From NCBI GenBank assembly GCA_902598305.1, contig CACKBL010000004.1:86314-150313 (forward strand): a stretch of 64,000 bases of DNA, written 5' to 3'. The notes below the pieces were generated by a model that was not told where the DNA came from, made no database searches, and saw nothing but the letters and a program-made list of their open reading frames with translations. The translations under genes and the position numbers were made by a program. The stretch is from an uncultured Bacteroidota bacterium. GTDB taxonomy: Bacteria; Bacteroidota; Bacteroidia; Flavobacteriales; Flavobacteriaceae. Positions 1 to 9,477 of the stretch are shown here, one piece after another. Each line of letters begins with the position of its first letter. Within the stretch, counting starts at the first letter, position 1.

Positions 1-9
1 AACTTAATT

Positions 10-1701
10 ATGCGATGGGAACCCAAACCAATTCCAAATGACGAGGTATTAAAACTTCTTCAAAATCAGATTGGAGTTTCAAGGCACGTATCAATTTTAT
101 TAGCTCAAAGAGGAATTAACAATTATAGCATGGCGAAATTATTTTTTCGCCCACAAATTAATCATCTTCATGATCCATTTCTAATGAAGGACATGAAATT
201 TGCAACAGATAGAATTACCCGAGCTATGAAGAATAAAGAAAAAATCTTAATTTATGGAGATTATGATGTAGACGGAGTTGCTTCAACAGCATTGTTAACA
301 ACTTTTTTAAGACAAAAAACCATTAATATTTTTCCATACATCCCAGATCGAGCTACAGAAGGTTATGGAATTTCAATAAATGGAATCAAAGAGGCTATTA
401 AAAAAGGAGTTACCCTAATTATTTCAATAGACTGTGGAATAAAAGCTATAGTGGAAGTAGAATACGCAAATTGTAATAATATCGATTTTATAATTTGTGA
501 TCATCACTTGCCAGAAAGCGAATTACCAAATGCAATTGCAGTATTGGACCCTAAAAGAAATGATTGTGAATACCCATTTAAAGATTTATGTGGCTGTGGG
601 ATTGGATTTAAGTTAATTCAAGCGCTCTGTATAGAATGGGGAATTGATACTCAAGAGTTAACAAAATATTTAGATTTAGTTTCTCTTGCAACTGCAGCAG
701 ATCAGGTGCCTTTAAGTGAAGAAAATAGGATAATCACCTATCTTGGTCTTAGGCAAATCAATAAAAGTCCTCGACCTGGGATAAAAGCACTTTTGTCGGA
801 TTTTAAAGGGGATGAGATTTCTTCTTCAACATTGGTATTCAAATTATCTCCTAAGGTTAACGCAGCTGGCAGGATGAAACACGCAAGTTTGGCACTTGAA
901 TTATTGATGTGTAATAAACTTGAAGACACAATCAAACTATCAGAACAACTAAGATTGATCAATACTAAGAGACGAGAGGAAGATGAAAAAACTACGGAAG
1001 AGGCCCTTATCCAAATAAAGGAAAAAAAAGAAGAGTTATTTTCTTCCACTTTAGTTTATGATGATAATTGGCACCCGGGAATAATTGGGATTGTTGCTTC
1101 AAGATTAATTGAGAAATATTACAGACCAACAATTGTTTTAACTAAAAGAAAACAATATTATATCGGTTCAGCAAGATCCATAAAAGGGTTTGATATATAC
1201 AAGGCATTAAAAAAATGCAGTAATCTTTTGGAACAATTTGGAGGACATAAATATGCAGCAGGGCTCAAATTGCACGAATCTAAACTCAAATCATTTAGAA
1301 GTGAATTCGAAAAATTTTCAAATAAAAATTTATCCGAAAATCAAAAAATAAAAACCTGTATTTACGACTTAGAAATATCTTTAAGTGATTTAAATTTTAA
1401 ATTTTTAAAAATTATAGAACAAATGGGACCATTTGGGCCAAATAATTTAAAGCCTATTTTTTGTACAAGAAATTGTAAAAGTACATCTCAGACTAGAGCA
1501 GTAGGTAATAAAAATAAACATTTACAATTATACATAAAATCAAAAAATAAAATTCTTAAAGGGATTGCTTTTGGAAGGGGTGATATATTAAATAAAATAA
1601 AAGAAAGTAAAGCATTTGATATTCTATACTCCATAGAAAAAAACAGTTGGAATGGTAATACCGAATTACAATTGGTTATAATGGATATAAAATTCAAATA
1701 A
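10..1701 (+). CDS. recJ: Single-stranded-DNA-specific exonuclease RecJ
   Basis: 563 residues, the usual RecJ length. The DHH-family metal-binding motifs are in order: DYDVDG at about 84-89, DCG at 141-143, DHH at 164-166 and TAADQVPL at about 228-235. A DHHA1 region follows with PGIIGIVASRL and FGGHKYAAG, then a C-terminal OB-fold-like part. RecJ degrades single-stranded DNA 5' to 3' in recombination and mismatch/base-excision repair. The ATG at 10 gives the MRW start common in flavobacterial homologues, and only nine bases precede it, so its promoter is outside the window. It converges on pgi with a 14-base gap and no visible terminator. Confidence 0.95.
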   Translation: MRWEPKPIPNDEVLKLLQNQIGVSRHVSILLAQRGINNYSMAKLFFRPQINHLHDPFLMKDMKFATDRITRAMKNKEKILIYGDYDVDGVASTALLTTFLRQKTINIFPYIPDRATEGYGISINGIKEAIKKGVTLIISIDCGIKAIVEVEYANCNNIDFIICDHHLPESELPNAIAVLDPKRNDCEYPFKDLCGCGIGFKLIQALCIEWGIDTQELTKYLDLVSLATAADQVPLSEENRIITYLGLRQINKSPRPGIKALLSDFKGDEISSSTLVFKLSPKVNAAGRMKHASLALELLMCNKLEDTIKLSEQLRLINTKRREEDEKTTEEALIQIKEKKEELFSSTLVYDDNWHPGIIGIVASRLIEKYYRPTIVLTKRKQYYIGSARSIKGFDIYKALKKCSNLLEQFGGHKYAAGLKLHESKLKSFRSEFEKFSNKNLSENQKIKTCIYDLEISLSDLNFKFLKIIEQMGPFGPNNLKPIFCTRNCKSTSQTRAVGNKNKHLQLYIKSKNKILKGIAFGRGDILNKIKESKAFDILYSIEKNSWNGNTELQLVIMDIKFK

Positions 1702-1715
1702 AATAAATATGTTTT

Positions 1716-3329
1716 TTAGGAAAATAAATAATTTTCCAATGAAGATAAGTTTAGATTTTTCTTTTTAAGGATTTCATCAGCTAATTCCTTTCCTAATTCG
1801 ACCCCCCATTGGTCATAACTAAAAATATTCCATACGATTCCTTGAACAAAAATTTTATGTTCATAAATAGCGATTAAACGACCTATATTTTTAGGTGTAA
1901 CTTTATCAAAAATCATCGTATTCGATGGTTTATTGCCCTCAAAAATTTTATAAGGGGTTAAAAATTTAATTTCATCTTCATTTATTTTTTTTGATAATAA
2001 TTCTTTTTCGACTTCATCTTTGTTCTTTCCTTTCATTAAAGCATTCACTTGACCAATTAAATTTGCAAGCAGCTTTTTTTGGTGCTCAGTATTTCCAAAT
2101 AAGGAATTTCTAAAACCAATAAAATCTACTGGTATTAACTTTGTTCCTTGGTGAATGTGCTGGAAAAATGCGTGTTGAGAGTTAGTCCCACTTGCTCCCC
2201 AAATTATTGGGCTTGTTTGATAATTTATTTTTTCACCCTCTCTATTTATACTTTTCCCATTACTTTCCATTACGCTCTGTTGTAAATATGCTGGAAGGCT
2301 TCTTAAATACTCTGTATATGGAACAATAGCCTCTGTTTCAGCATTCCAAAAATTAGTATACCAAATACCAATTAGGGCCAAAACTTTTGGAATATTATCC
2401 CTAAATTTCGCTGTTTTAAAATGATAATCAATTTCTTGAGCACCACCTAAAAGTTCTTGAAAGTTGTCTTGACCAATCGCAAGGGCAATTGTAATCCCCG
2501 CTGAACTCCATAACGAAAATCTTCCACCAACCCAATCATTCATAGGAAAAGTTTTATCGCTAGAAATTCCAAAATCTTTTGTTTTGTCTAAATTATTTGA
2601 AATTGCAACAAAATGTTTTGAAATAGCGTCTGTATTCGTTTTTTTTATGAACCACTTTTTAATTGTTTCACCATTTGTCAGTGTTTCTTGTGTCTTAAAA
2701 CTTTTTGATACTATAATAAACAGAGTTGTTTCAGGGTCTAAAAGTTCTAATAAACTATGAATATGATCACCATCTATATTTGATATGAATTTAATATTGA
2801 GGTGATTTTTATAAAATTTTAGAGCCTCGGTAACCATTTTCGGACCAAGATCGGAACCACCAATTCCAACATTCACTATTGTTGATATTTTTTTCCCAGA
2901 AAAACCTAGATAATCACCGCTTATAACCTCATTAGTAAATTTAAAAACCCTTTCTCTTTCTGTTTTTATTTTTTCTATAATATCAATGCCATCAAGAATT
3001 AGGGTTTCATCACTTTGACTCCTAACTGCGGTGTGCAAAACTGCTCTTCTTTCGGTTTCATTAATTTTCTCTCCTCCAAAATATGATTCAATTGCATTAT
3101 CAAGTTTAATCTCTTCTGCAAGTTTCTCAAAAATTTCTAATGTTTTATCATTTATCCTATTTTTGGAATAATCTACAAGCAAGTCACCAAATTTTATTGA
3201 AAAACTTTCAAACCGGTCTGAATCATTATCAAAAAAGTATGAAATAGTGTAACTTTTTATTTCGTCAAAGTGATTTTTTAAATCTCTCCAACTTTTTGTT
3301 TTTAAGGGATTAATTTTTGGTAAAGTCAT
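1716..3329 (-). CDS. pgi: Glucose-6-phosphate isomerase
   Basis: 537 residues. Both family signatures are present: WVGGRFSLWSSAG at about 266-278 and GIVWNIFSYDQWGVELGK near 500-518. The catalytic-region motifs ESNGK (Glu about 355) and SQHAFFQHIHQG are also there. It interconverts glucose-6-phosphate and fructose-6-phosphate in the cytosol. It begins two bases after the upstream M23 peptidase gene ends, so it is probably the last gene of the leftward uvrC-DUF3108-M23-pgi unit. No odd features. Confidence 0.97.
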   Translation of the reverse strand: MTLPKINPLKTKSWRDLKNHFDEIKSYTISYFFDNDSDRFESFSIKFGDLLVDYSKNRINDKTLEIFEKLAEEIKLDNAIESYFGGEKINETERRAVLHTAVRSQSDETLILDGIDIIEKIKTERERVFKFTNEVISGDYLGFSGKKISTIVNVGIGGSDLGPKMVTEALKFYKNHLNIKFISNIDGDHIHSLLELLDPETTLFIIVSKSFKTQETLTNGETIKKWFIKKTNTDAISKHFVAISNNLDKTKDFGISSDKTFPMNDWVGGRFSLWSSAGITIALAIGQDNFQELLGGAQEIDYHFKTAKFRDNIPKVLALIGIWYTNFWNAETEAIVPYTEYLRSLPAYLQQSVMESNGKSINREGEKINYQTSPIIWGASGTNSQHAFFQHIHQGTKLIPVDFIGFRNSLFGNTEHQKKLLANLIGQVNALMKGKNKDEVEKELLSKKINEDEIKFLTPYKIFEGNKPSNTMIFDKVTPKNIGRLIAIYEHKIFVQGIVWNIFSYDQWGVELGKELADEILKKKNLNLSSLENYLFS

Positions 3330-3331
3330 TT

Positions 3332-4606
3332 TTAATTCATTGCTAATTTTATCTCTTGTATCTCATCTTCAAAATAAAGACAACTTAATTTCGTTTTCAA
3401 TGGTTCAATTTTTTCGAAAAATTCAGCTTTTAGAGATTTTGAAATTGGTTTTGCTTCCGGTAACTTTTGCTTATATGGATCAACTTGTCTTCCGTTTTTC
3501 CAAAATCTATAGCATACATGTGGGCCAGAAGTATAACCGGTCATACCAACCCAGCCAATGACGTCCCCCTGCTTAACATATTGTCCAACCCTTACTTTCC
3601 TTCTTTTCATGTGGAGGTACTGTGTAGAATATTTATTATTGTGTCTTATTTTTACATAATTTCCATTACCCTTTGCATACCTGGATTCGGTTATTCTCCC
3701 GTTTGCTGTAGCCATTATTGGAGTTCCAACCGGTGCTGCATAATCTGTACCTTTATGAGGTTTAACACGTCCGTAATACGCAATTTTTCTTTTTAAATTA
3801 TATCTTGATGATATTCGACTAAATTTAACTGGTGATTTTAAAAAAGCTCTTCTTAGGTTTTTTGCTTTATCATCAAAATAATCTGTAATTCCTTTTTTCT
3901 TATCCGAAATAAATTCGAAAGCATAAAGTCCTTTACCCCTATGCTCAAAGTAGGCTGCTTTAATCTTTTCTATTCCAATTGATATGCTATCGTCAACAAA
4001 CTTCTCGTTATATATAACTTTAAAGCGATCACCTTTGTCAAGTCTTGTAAAGTCAATTGTCCATGCGTATACATCTGACAAAAAATATGTAAGCATACTA
4101 TTGTAACCACTATTTATCATTGTTTCGTACAAAGAACTTTTTATGGTACCAGTTGCCTGTAGCTCGACCACTCTTATAGGTTTCTCTACTTTTTCACCGT
4201 AAATACTGTCTCTTAAATTTACAACGGTGTAGCTTAGTGGTCCAGGGTGATAAATAAAATATTTCGGAGTACTAATACTATCTTTAGTAAAAAGAAGAGT
4301 GTATGGTTTTCCGATTTGCAGTTTTCTAATATTTATTGAACCCTTTATTTTCTGAAGTATATGATAAACTTCTGGATAATCGATTCCGTTGTCTTCTAAT
4401 ATGTCTCCAAATGTATCTCCTCTTTTGATTTTATATTCTTTTGAGGAAAACTTATTAAAATCAAACCCATAGTGAATATCAGGTTCTTCAATTACTACAT
4501 CATTTATCAGTGTAGGTTTTGGTAGTTTTTTTTCATTTTTGCAACCCAATAATATTATAATAAAAAAAGGGTACAATATTTTGAAAAGATAATCTTTCAT
4601 ACTCAT
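3332..4606 (-). CDS. M23 family metallopeptidase, predicted lipoprotein
   Basis: 424 residues. The N terminus is a lipoprotein signal (hydrophobic stretch, then LLGC near residue 22), so the mature protein is probably anchored in an envelope membrane. A LysM/OapA-like segment (YKIKRGDTFGDIL) near 60 precedes a long middle domain. The C-terminal LytM/M23 domain has the zinc motifs HKGTDYAAP near 285 and YLHM near 335, plus HVCYRFWKNGRQVDP. The family cuts peptidoglycan cross-links or activates other hydrolases. All key zinc ligands seem present, so it is probably catalytic. The start could be Met1 or Met3. Downstream pgi follows after two bases. Confidence 0.88.
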   Translation of the reverse strand: MSMKDYLFKILYPFFIIILLGCKNEKKLPKPTLINDVVIEEPDIHYGFDFNKFSSKEYKIKRGDTFGDILEDNGIDYPEVYHILQKIKGSINIRKLQIGKPYTLLFTKDSISTPKYFIYHPGPLSYTVVNLRDSIYGEKVEKPIRVVELQATGTIKSSLYETMINSGYNSMLTYFLSDVYAWTIDFTRLDKGDRFKVIYNEKFVDDSISIGIEKIKAAYFEHRGKGLYAFEFISDKKKGITDYFDDKAKNLRRAFLKSPVKFSRISSRYNLKRKIAYYGRVKPHKGTDYAAPVGTPIMATANGRITESRYAKGNGNYVKIRHNNKYSTQYLHMKRRKVRVGQYVKQGDVIGWVGMTGYTSGPHVCYRFWKNGRQVDPYKQKLPEAKPISKSLKAEFFEKIEPLKTKLSCLYFEDEIQEIKLAMN

Positions 4607-4676
4607 ACAAATTTCGGGAAGTTTTCCAACTCTTTTTAAAATCCCAATAATGACTTATCAAAAAAGTTAACAACAA

Positions 4677-5477
4677 TTAATTGGTTATAATATTAAAAGG
4701 ATGATTTAAATTCTTAAAGTTTTCCAGGTCGCATTCTATGGAGCCAATTTTTAAGTCTGCTTTCATTTTAATAGGAATTTTATTTTTGTCATTGCTTATC
4801 CATAGAGTTACACTTTCTTGTTCTTTAAATACCCTGCCACTTTGAACATATGGTCGGAACCTCATACATTCAACCTTACCAAATTTAGTGTTCAGAAAAT
4901 CATAACCTAAGAATCTAAGTTTGAACAAATAATTTTCTGCATCGAAAAACATATTTATATTTATTTCCTCTCCAATTTCTAAATTGTCGGTATTATAAAA
5001 ATTTCTTAAATAGTAGAATGCGGAAATTAGGTCTTGAGCGTTTGAATTAATGTCAAAATTTAAAATTTTATTATTTTTCTTATCATTCAATTTGACAGTG
5101 TTTAGGTCGTGATTGAAAAACATCTCGAGATTTTTGGTATACCCACCTTCGTAAATATCTCTAATAAACCATATCGGTAAGCCATTTGATTCTCTAAAAT
5201 ATGATTCGTAATAGTCTTCAACTTTAAAGAAAAATCTCAATAGTCCAGTGGACCTTCCATATCCTTTAGCATGAAAAACGGTTACGCTGTCTATTTTTTT
5301 TTTCTCTAGTTTGATTTCAATTTCACTTGCATTGAAAAATCCGTAATGAACTCTAAATTGAAGCCACTCACCCGTCTTGAAAGAATCAATGGAATTTGAA
5401 ATAAATCTTTTTTTATTTGTTTGTGAGTAAGAAAATGAAAAAGTAAGAATGATAATCGATACAATTAAATTTTTCAT
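4677..5477 (-). CDS. DUF3108 domain-containing exported protein
   Basis: 266 residues with a cleavable signal peptide (MKNLIVSIIILTFSFSYSQ). The mature part resembles DUF3108 proteins of Bacteroidetes: WLQFRVHYGFFNASEIEIKL near the start, a central YYESYFRE/LPIWFIRDIYEGGY block, and CMRFRPYVQSGRVFKEQE then a TLWIS segment toward the end. Function is unknown; the family is periplasmic and beta-rich. The gene starts on the base after the uvrC stop codon and precedes the M23 peptidase, so it is likely cotranscribed with both. Family assignment is from pattern recognition, not a search. Confidence 0.75.
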   Translation of the reverse strand: MKNLIVSIIILTFSFSYSQTNKKRFISNSIDSFKTGEWLQFRVHYGFFNASEIEIKLEKKKIDSVTVFHAKGYGRSTGLLRFFFKVEDYYESYFRESNGLPIWFIRDIYEGGYTKNLEMFFNHDLNTVKLNDKKNNKILNFDINSNAQDLISAFYYLRNFYNTDNLEIGEEININMFFDAENYLFKLRFLGYDFLNTKFGKVECMRFRPYVQSGRVFKEQESVTLWISNDKNKIPIKMKADLKIGSIECDLENFKNLNHPFNIITN

Positions 5478-7208
5478 TTATTTATCTATTAAATTAAATA
5501 TTCTTTTCCCCCTTTTTTCTCCAAATAAAACAATGAATTCTTCCAAACTGGACTCCCTAATTCTTTTTACACTTTTAAACTCTTTTAAAAGTAGTTCTCT
5601 AGTTTTTGGTCCAATTCCTTTTAACTGGTCAAAATACGAATCAAAACTAGTTTTAATTCTTTTTTTTCTATGAAAATTAATCCCAAATCGGTGGGCTTCA
5701 TTTCTTAATTGTTGAATTATTTTTAATGTTTCTGACCTCTTGTCAAGATAAAGTGGAATCGGGTCTGCTGGAAAAAAAATTTCCTCAAGTCTTTTTGCGA
5801 TTCCAATTAATGATATCTGCTTTTCAAGTCCCAAAGATTTAATGGCTTTCATTGCAGATGAAAGTTGACCTTTACCTCCGTCTACAACAATAAGTTGAGG
5901 TAAGTTTAGCCCTTCATTAGCTAACCTTTTATATCTTCTAAATACAACCTCTTTCATTGAAGCGAAATCATCAATTCCCTTTACCTCTCTAATATTATAA
6001 AGTCTATATTCTTTTTTTGATGGTTTTCCATTTTTAAAAACAACACAGGCTGCAACTGGATTGGAACCATGCAAATTAGAATTATCAAAACATTCAATGT
6101 GTTCAGGTTTGTTTTTAAGCCGAAGATCTAATTTCATTTGCTCCAATATTCTATTATTATGTTTTTCAGGATCTAAAATTTTTATTTGATTGATTTTTTC
6201 GATTCTATAAAATTTTGCATTTCTATGAGAGAGTTCAAGTAGTTTTTTCTTCTCTCCTAATTTTGGGACATGAACCTTAATATTTTCACCTAGATTAACT
6301 TTAAAAGGAAGATAAACTTCATTTGTATTTAAACTAAAAAGACTTCTTATTTCAATTATTGCAAGGGTTAACAGTTCTTTTTTATTTTCATTTAACTTTT
6401 TTTTGATTTCTACAGAATGAGACCTAATAATTGATCCAAAAGCAATTTGAAGGAAATTTACATAAGCATAAGATTCATCATCTACAATTGAGAACACATC
6501 AACATTACTAATTTTAGGATTTACAATTGTTGACTTTGATTGATATTTTTCAAGAGATATAATTTTATCTTTTAAAAGATGAGCTTCTTCGTATTTCTCT
6601 TCACTTGATAATTTGACCATTTCTTTTTTTAAATGATTTAAACAAAATTTAAGGTTCCCTTTAATAAGCTCTTTTATAGATTCTTTGTTTTTGTCAAATA
6701 ATTTCATTGATTGTTCTTCACTGCTAGTCTTAAGTAAGTGATTCAGCTCATGATTCAAGAAAGGATAAATTTCTTTTATTAAAGCTAAAAGTATTTTCAA
6801 ATGTTTCACACTCGTGTAAGGACCAAAAAATTCGGCATTTTTATTTTTATTATTCCTGGTATAAAATATTTTAGGAGGAGATTTTTGAAGACATATCCAG
6901 GGATATGTTTTATCATCCTTCAATAGGACATTATACCTTGGTTTATATTCTTTAATTAAACTATTTTCCAATAAAAGAGCATCTGTTTCAGTTTCTACAA
7001 TAATATGTTTCACTGAAAAAATATTTTTTACTAATAATCGAGTTCTATTGTTATCATGATTTTTAGTAAAATAGGATTTGACCCTTTTTTTAAGACTTTT
7101 AGCTTTACCTATATATAAGATCTCACTTTTTTCATTGTAAAATTGATAAACCCCCGGGTTTTCTGGTAGGGTTTCAAGCTGAATGGAGATAGTTTTATCT
7201 TTATACAT
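5478..7208 (-). CDS. uvrC: Excinuclease ABC subunit C
   Basis: 576 residues with the full UvrC layout. The N-terminal GIY-YIG nuclease reads PGVYQFYNEKSEILYIGKAK from about residue 17. A UVR motif (SSEEKYEEAHLLKDKI) for UvrB binding lies near 205. An RNase H-like 5' nuclease domain (ECFDNSNLHGSNPVAACVVF) starts near 370. The tail has a helix-hairpin-helix (LKGIGPKTRELLLKEF). It makes the two incisions in nucleotide excision repair. It heads the leftward unit continuing into DUF3108. A TAATTTTG box on the minus strand (7223-7230) is a candidate promoter element. Confidence 0.96.
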   Translation of the reverse strand: MYKDKTISIQLETLPENPGVYQFYNEKSEILYIGKAKSLKKRVKSYFTKNHDNNRTRLLVKNIFSVKHIIVETETDALLLENSLIKEYKPRYNVLLKDDKTYPWICLQKSPPKIFYTRNNKNKNAEFFGPYTSVKHLKILLALIKEIYPFLNHELNHLLKTSSEEQSMKLFDKNKESIKELIKGNLKFCLNHLKKEMVKLSSEEKYEEAHLLKDKIISLEKYQSKSTIVNPKISNVDVFSIVDDESYAYVNFLQIAFGSIIRSHSVEIKKKLNENKKELLTLAIIEIRSLFSLNTNEVYLPFKVNLGENIKVHVPKLGEKKKLLELSHRNAKFYRIEKINQIKILDPEKHNNRILEQMKLDLRLKNKPEHIECFDNSNLHGSNPVAACVVFKNGKPSKKEYRLYNIREVKGIDDFASMKEVVFRRYKRLANEGLNLPQLIVVDGGKGQLSSAMKAIKSLGLEKQISLIGIAKRLEEIFFPADPIPLYLDKRSETLKIIQQLRNEAHRFGINFHRKKRIKTSFDSYFDQLKGIGPKTRELLLKEFKSVKRIRESSLEEFIVLFGEKRGKRIFNLIDK

Positions 7209-7222
7209 GACTTATAAGTAAA

Positions 7223-7230
7223 CAAAATTA
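7223..7230 (-). promoter_or_regulatory. Candidate -7 promoter box for uvrC
   Basis: Read on the minus strand this is TAATTTTG, matching the Bacteroidetes TAnnTTTG -7 element, 14 bases before the uvrC ATG. No clear TTG -33 element was seen at the expected distance, so this is a weak call. Confidence 0.35.
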
Positions 7231-7260
7231 ATTCTTTTCTTTGTTGAGATATATTAAACA

Positions 7261-7821
7261 GTGGATAAAAAAAATTTAAGACTATTATATAAGAGAAAAA
7301 GAGCAGAATTAGACTCTCTAAAAATTGAGGAATTAAGTATTGAAATAGCAAATCAAATTCTCAAACTACCTATATGGGGTTTCGATAACTTCCATATATT
7401 CATGGGAGTGGACAATTTGAAAGAAATTAATACTAATTACATTATTTCAGTTCTCCAGGGCAGGGACAAAAATATCATCATCCCCAAAGTTATTTCAAAT
7501 GCTCAATTGACTCACTATTTGTTAACTGACGCGACTAAACTTAAATTAAATCGATGGAATGTATTAGAGCCGATAAATGGTATCGAAGTAAAACCGAAAA
7601 GCGTCCAGGTGGTCTTTGTTCCTTTACTCGCTTATGATTGTTATGGGGATAGGGTCGGGTATGGCAAGGGATATTATGATAAATTTTTGTCTAAATGTGG
7701 GGAAGAATGCTTAAAAATAGGGTTATCATTTTTCAATCCAGAAAAAAAAATACTAACTTCTCCCAAAGATGTAAGGCTTAATTTTTGTGTGACCCCAAAA
7801 AAAATTTACAATTTTAATTAG
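7261..7821 (+). CDS. 5-formyltetrahydrofolate cyclo-ligase
   Basis: 186 residues, normal for the family. The substrate/ATP motif YGDRVGYGKGYYDKFL is at about 133-148, and KKNLRLLYKRKRAEL at the N terminus gives the early basic nucleotide-binding region. The enzyme converts 5-formyl-THF to 5,10-methenyl-THF using ATP. The start is GTG at 7261; no in-frame ATG lies near. It is divergent from uvrC. Its 3' end overlaps the convergent lspA gene by eight bases, in an AT-rich near-palindrome where both stop codons lie. Confidence 0.92.
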   Translation: MDKKNLRLLYKRKRAELDSLKIEELSIEIANQILKLPIWGFDNFHIFMGVDNLKEINTNYIISVLQGRDKNIIIPKVISNAQLTHYLLTDATKLKLNRWNVLEPINGIEVKPKSVQVVFVPLLAYDCYGDRVGYGKGYYDKFLSKCGEECLKIGLSFFNPEKKILTSPKDVRLNFCVTPKKIYNFN

Positions 7822-8467
7822 TTAAAAACTTCCTGTTAAAAAAGATAATAATTGCTATACCAAAACTGATTGATGAGTCAGCAAGATTAAAAACATATTC
7901 AAAAAAAGTATATGGTTCACCTCCAATGAATGGAATCCATTTTGGCCATATCCAAGAGACAATCGGAAATTGCAGCATGTCCACAACGTGACCAAAAAAA
8001 AATGGAGCATAGCCCTCCTTAGGAAGAAATGTTGCCACTTGCCCGTAGCTATGTGAAAATATGGCTCCATAAAAAATGGAATCTAATAAATTACCCACAG
8101 CTCCAGCAAAAATAAGACACAATGATAATAGAAAAGAATCTGACGTTTTTTCCTGTAAAGATTTTTTTATCCAGTAACCAAGAAAAAAAATCGCAACAAT
8201 CCTTATTATCGATAATAATAATTTTGATATCTCATCGTCTAGAAAAGGAATAAAATCACTTAATTTAGTTCCCCATGCCATACCCTTGTTTTCAATAAAT
8301 AGGAGTTTAAAAAATCCATAATCAAGTATAGCGTCATCACCATAAAGTGTCAATGGAAAATTAAGTTTTATATAAATTTTAGAAATTTGATCTAATAATA
8401 TCACAGTGAATATTATATATACGGCCCTTTTTAGATTTATTATTGGAAAGGAAAATTTATAATGCAT
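7814..8467 (-). CDS. lspA: Lipoprotein signal peptidase (signal peptidase II)
   Basis: 217 residues, longer than the roughly 160 of proteobacterial LspA; Bacteroidetes enzymes carry such an insertion. Hydrophobic segments are evident, with the DQISK motif in the first. The two catalytic aspartates sit in GAVGNLLDS and FNLADSS, both characteristic of the family. It removes signal peptides from prolipoproteins in the inner membrane; the window encodes several lipoproteins with lipoboxes. It is the last gene of the run ileS-dksA-exported protein-lspA, an order (minus the exported protein) usual in flavobacteria. Confidence 0.95.
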   Translation of the reverse strand: MHYKFSFPIINLKRAVYIIFTVILLDQISKIYIKLNFPLTLYGDDAILDYGFFKLLFIENKGMAWGTKLSDFIPFLDDEISKLLLSIIRIVAIFFLGYWIKKSLQEKTSDSFLLSLCLIFAGAVGNLLDSIFYGAIFSHSYGQVATFLPKEGYAPFFFGHVVDMLQFPIVSWIWPKWIPFIGGEPYTFFEYVFNLADSSISFGIAIIIFFNRKFLTN

Positions 8468-8479
8468 ATCTAAAAATAA

Positions 8480-9187
8480 TTAATTTATAAAACATTCCTT
8501 ACTAACATCTCCTCGTATAGTCTTAATTACCAAATTGGGTGTAATCGAGCTTTTATTTAAACCAGATATAAAACCAGCTTTTGAAGTAATAAGTAATTTA
8601 CTTAAAGGGTTAACACAAAAAATATCAGCTGAAATTGAATTTATTACTCCTTTAATTTTCTTTTGATTTAAATTAACTTTACCCTCACCTATATTGATGT
8701 ATATGTCTGAAAAAGGGGACATAATTTTCATACTACAAGACTTTGTATTAATAAGGGTCCTAAAGTTAATCGGAACTGTAACCTCAATTGAGTTAACAAC
8801 TGTTTTATGAACACTAAGTTTATCATTATGCGCTTTTAACGTTGGAGAAACTATTTCTTTAATTTTCAACTCCCTATTATCAATAGTTGTTTTCAAAATA
8901 ATGTTTTCTTTGAATTCTCCCTCTTGCTTATATTTCACGTAAATGATGCTTGACTCCGACTCGTTAATTGTTATATCATTAGTGAAATCTAGTTTTAATA
9001 AAACTAAATCAAAATCATTTGAGTTCCATTTTTTCAGGCTTATATTTTGAGAGGATATTTTAAGGTTTACCAATAAAAGAAAAGCAAAACAAGTTACTTT
9101 TGCATATTTTTTGCTTCTATACTTAAAGTGGCGTGTGGAACCAGGGTTAACCTCTCTTTTTTTATAAGTTTTCCAGTCACCCTGCAT
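8480..9187 (-). CDS. Exported beta-rich protein of unknown function, unusual start
   Basis: 235 residues if the only in-frame ATG (9187) is used. A secretion-type hydrophobic core (FAFLLLVNLKISSQ) falls at about 34-47, so about 30 polar residues would precede it. That N-terminal stretch overlaps the conserved 3' end of dksA by 94 bases. Between 9187 and the hydrophobic core there is no in-frame ATG, GTG or TTG, so the true start is unresolved. The mature part alternates short strands and turns (IKGVINSISADIF, LLITSKAGFISG), reminiscent of DUF4097-like adhesin repeats, but I do not recognise a family. It lies between dksA and lspA. The coding region from about 9090 to 8480 is well supported by its openness and context. 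Confidence 0.6.
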   Translation of the reverse strand: MQGDWKTYKKREVNPGSTRHFKYRSKKYAKVTCFAFLLLVNLKISSQNISLKKWNSNDFDLVLLKLDFTNDITINESESSIIYVKYKQEGEFKENIILKTTIDNRELKIKEIVSPTLKAHNDKLSVHKTVVNSIEVTVPINFRTLINTKSCSMKIMSPFSDIYINIGEGKVNLNQKKIKGVINSISADIFCVNPLSKLLITSKAGFISGLNKSSITPNLVIKTIRGDVSKECFIN

Positions 9188-9477
9188 ATGCCATAGGTTT
9201 TGTTTTCTATTCTAATTAAGGCGCTTTTAAGATCACGAATAAACTTTTCTTGTCTTAGAGCTAGCTGTGTGTTTGCTTCTTTGGACATGGTCTCTGATCC
9301 TTCCTCAAAAGCTTTGAAAGTTGGAGAAGTATCATCGGTACCATTGTTACCATCGTTCATGTAAGTACTTTTTAACAATTCAAGATCTTTTTTCGCTTTC
9401 TCAATTTTTTCTTCTATTAAAACTTTAAATTCATTTAGTTCTTTGTCACTATATTTATTTTTAATTATTTCACTCAT
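9094..9477 (-). CDS. TraR/DksA family transcriptional regulator
   Basis: 127 residues: an N-terminal coiled-coil-like helix (ELNEFKVLIEEKIEKAKKDL), a central acidic loop, and the C-terminal finger region YGICRVTGKLIKKERLTLVPHA. In this subgroup only one cysteine of the classical four-cysteine zinc finger remains (C-x2-G instead of C-x2-C), as is common in Bacteroidetes homologues. DksA-like proteins bind the RNA polymerase secondary channel and modulate initiation with ppGpp. The start ATG overlaps the ileS stop as ATGA, so translation is probably coupled. A heptamer A_AAA_AAT, a possible -1 slippery site, lies four codons before the stop (see findings). Confidence 0.9.
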   Translation of the reverse strand: MSEIIKNKYSDKELNEFKVLIEEKIEKAKKDLELLKSTYMNDGNNGTDDTSPTFKAFEEGSETMSKEANTQLALRQEKFIRDLKSALIRIENKTYGICRVTGKLIKKERLTLVPHATLSIEAKNMQK

